NCBI GenBank assembly: GCA_039029915.1
Contig: JBCCFD010000158.1
Span: 1 to 15,253 of the forward strand
DNA length: 15,253 nucleotides
Reading direction: 5' to 3'
Source of the DNA: QQUD01 sp039029915
Lineage (GTDB): Bacteria; Chloroflexota; Anaerolineae; Promineifilales; Promineifilaceae
A program made the position numbers and the translations under genes. Below the pieces are notes generated by a model. The model was not told where the DNA came from. It saw only the letters and a program-made list of their open reading frames with translations, and made no database searches. Positions 14,171-15,253 of this stretch are shown here, piece by piece (the stretch's first letter is position 1; each line of letters opens with the position of its first letter).

Positions 14171-14392
14171 AACTTATTGGCTCCTTCATTGCTGAATGGG
14201 CAATGCCAAATGAACAGAAGCATATACATTGAAAAACCCAAAAATAGGAACGCTTCTATCTGCGGAAAATAGAAGAATTACCCGTCTCAATCTTCCATTT
14301 GTGCAGATGACAGGTCACAAATTACGTAGCAAGTTGACAGTACAAAGGATACAAAAAGGCCATTTTCTAGTAGCTGGAAAACTATCAAATAG

Positions 14393-14421
14393 ACACTAAA
14401 AATAGGTCAAGTTTTTAGTGT
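14393..14421. repeat. 10-bp inverted repeat in the divergent region
   Basis: Perfect arms ACACTAAAAA (14393-14402) and TTTTTAGTGT (14412-14421) flank a 9-base centre. The symmetric, AT-rich arms between two divergent genes would suit a dimeric regulator. Downstream of the minus-strand TATAAT it would also lie in that transcript's leader. It is too AT-rich to be a convincing terminator. Confidence 0.45.
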
Positions 14422-14451
14422 GGCTCTCTACAACAACCTTGTTCACAATTC

Positions 14452-14457
14452 ATTATA
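14452..14457 (-). promoter_or_regulatory. Candidate -10 box for the cyclase gene
   Basis: The minus strand reads TATAAT, a perfect consensus, at 14457-14452. No -35 close to TTGACA is found at 15-18 bases. A start here would give a leader of about 275 bases carrying the 14393-14421 inverted repeat. The region is AT-rich, so a chance match is possible. Confidence 0.3.
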
Positions 14458-14590
14458 GAATTATTTTTAGATTTTGATCCTAGTAAATTTGATTAATTTT
14501 GCTGCGTTGGGGCAAGAACGTCTGACAGAGTAACGTTGTAAACGATGTAAAGATTCACGACTCTTTCACATAAAAAAGGACCTGTCTTCA

Positions 14591-14599
14591 TGTTATACT
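14591..14599 (+). promoter_or_regulatory. Extended -10 promoter candidate for the LysM gene
   Basis: TGTTATACT matches the extended -10 pattern TGnTATAAT with one mismatch, which can work without a good -35 (the -35 window reads TAAAAA). Transcription would start near 14606, leaving a leader of about 240 bases before the ATG at 14845. Two tandem 9-mers, ACGTTGTAA and ACGATGTAA, lie 40-60 bases upstream and could be activator half-sites. Confidence 0.4.
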
Positions 14600-14844
14600 C
14601 TCGTCGTTGCAAGTAAGTTGTGTAGTTTCAGCACCAAATCTATTTTTGAAAAAGAATATGTTTTAAAAGCCGTAAAACGTCCGTTTGTCGCCTAACTCTT
14701 TCGTGTGTTTCTTCTTTTGAAGGTAACAAACAAAAATAAATTCAAAACCTTTTGAGAGTAATAAACATTGTTGCTGAGATTTCACGCGCAATTTTTATCA
14801 GTCGCAGTATTCGTATATTTGTGTGTCGTATTGAGAGGAAAATA

Positions 14845-15253
14845 ATGAAAAAATTGAATACCCCCCCTAATTCTCGTCAAGTCGCCGAGAAACAAACACC
14901 TATCTTGCTCAAACTTAAAACCCGGTTGAAAGACCCCAAACAGCTATTTGTATTCTGTTTGCTAATCATAGCGATCGGTATCGTGCCATTTGCATCTGCC
15001 TTAACTCACACCGTTGTAGAAGGAGATACGCTCTGGGATTTAGCGATCAAATACGATACAACAATTGAGCAAATTGCCGTTGATAATAACATTGCTGATG
15101 TTAATTTAATCCGTGAAGGACAAACGCTTAAGATTAATGAAACGAGTGATGAAATGACAGACTATTCTTCATCCACATCATTGGATGGGAATGCGTTAAA
15201 AGCGGCATTGGATGTGCAATTTAACATTGATAGCATTAGCCCCACATCAGATA
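14845..15253 (+). CDS. LysM-domain secreted or anchored cell-wall protein, 5' part
   Basis: This gene runs off the right edge, with 136 complete codons visible. The N-terminus is polar and basic (MKKLNTPPNSRQ) and is followed by a hydrophobic segment at about 34-52 (LFVFCLLIIAIGIVPFASA), either a signal peptide ending at ASA or an anchor. A LysM domain follows at once: HTVVEGDTLWDLAIKYDTT, then IADVNLIREGQTLKI. LysM binds peptidoglycan or chitin-like glycans, so the protein acts outside the membrane. After it comes a Ser/Thr/Asp-rich stretch leading to an unseen C-terminal part, often a peptidase or hydrolase in such proteins. The start is well supported by GAGAGGA at 14833-14839. Confidence 0.85.
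   Translation, partial: MKKLNTPPNSRQVAEKQTPILLKLKTRLKDPKQLFVFCLLIIAIGIVPFASALTHTVVEGDTLWDLAIKYDTTIEQIAVDNNIADVNLIREGQTLKINETSDEMTDYSSSTSLDGNALKAALDVQFNIDSISPTSD

Larger units (their letters stand above)
14171..14844. promoter_or_regulatory. 674-base divergent intergenic region
   Basis: This gap separates the leftward cyclase gene from the rightward LysM gene and should hold both promoters. Notable contents: a 7-bp repeat CTTCTAT/ATAGAAG (14253-14259/14269-14275), a 10-bp repeat ACACTAAAAA/TTTTTAGTGT (14393-14402/14412-14421), a minus-strand TATAAT (14457-14452), tandem 9-mers ACGTTGTAA and ACGATGTAA (14533-14550), and a plus-strand extended -10 (14591-14599). I see no tRNA, no credible small gene and no riboswitch consensus I can recognise. 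Confidence 0.5.

Noticed and set aside
14334..14339. Perfect TTGACA as a -35 box in the divergent region
   Set aside because: The -10 window reads AGGCCA, so there is no promoter partner.
1..15253. CRISPR array, tRNA or rRNA genes, phage or defence genes
   Set aside because: No regularly spaced repeats, cloverleaf sequences, rRNA segments or recognisable phage or defence proteins were found on either strand.

Overview
The window is bacterial and moderately AT-rich, with mostly compact genes. It holds three blocks. The likely source is a Chloroflexota-like (Anaerolineae-type) bacterium. That is an inference from the mix of a soluble-adenylyl-cyclase-like tandem cyclase/ATPase/TPR protein, a LysM protein and a rare self-contained PTS operon. 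No rRNA or marker gene here fixes the taxonomy.

Block 1 (1-8096, + strand) is a mannitol utilisation locus. It runs: the 3' part of an MtlR-type PRD/EIIB regulator, mannitol EIIC (mtlA), a separate EIIB, EIIA (mtlF), an HPr-EI fusion, a long zinc-type polyol-phosphate dehydrogenase, and a PfkB-family phosphofructokinase. Every phosphocarrier from PEP to the sugar is present: EI, HPr, EIIA, EIIB, EIIC. The last two enzymes would convert mannitol-1-phosphate to fructose-6-phosphate and then fructose-1,6-bisphosphate. Classical MtlD is absent from the window; an L-sorbose-1-phosphate-reductase/YggP-like enzyme takes its place. Every larger gap in the operon holds one or more long-armed inverted repeats, and two gaps share the same arm sequence.

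Block 2 (8097-9373) holds a nested palindromic element with the common TTCGACAGGCTCAG core, a small four-helix membrane protein and a membrane-anchored acidic protein, both of unknown function.

Block 3 (9408-14170, - strand) holds a tandem class III cyclase/STAND-like ATPase/TPR protein followed by a methyltransferase. The cyclase gene is split by a -1 frameshift at a G6A5 tract that contains the canonical slippery heptamer G GGA AAA. After a 674-base divergent gap, a secreted or anchored LysM protein starts at 14845 and runs off the window.

Across the window the palindrome CGGCCG, usually as ACGGCCGT and often as the full decamer AACGGCCGTT, is strongly over-represented. It is read in several codon phases in unrelated genes, much like the cyanobacterial HIP1 repeat.
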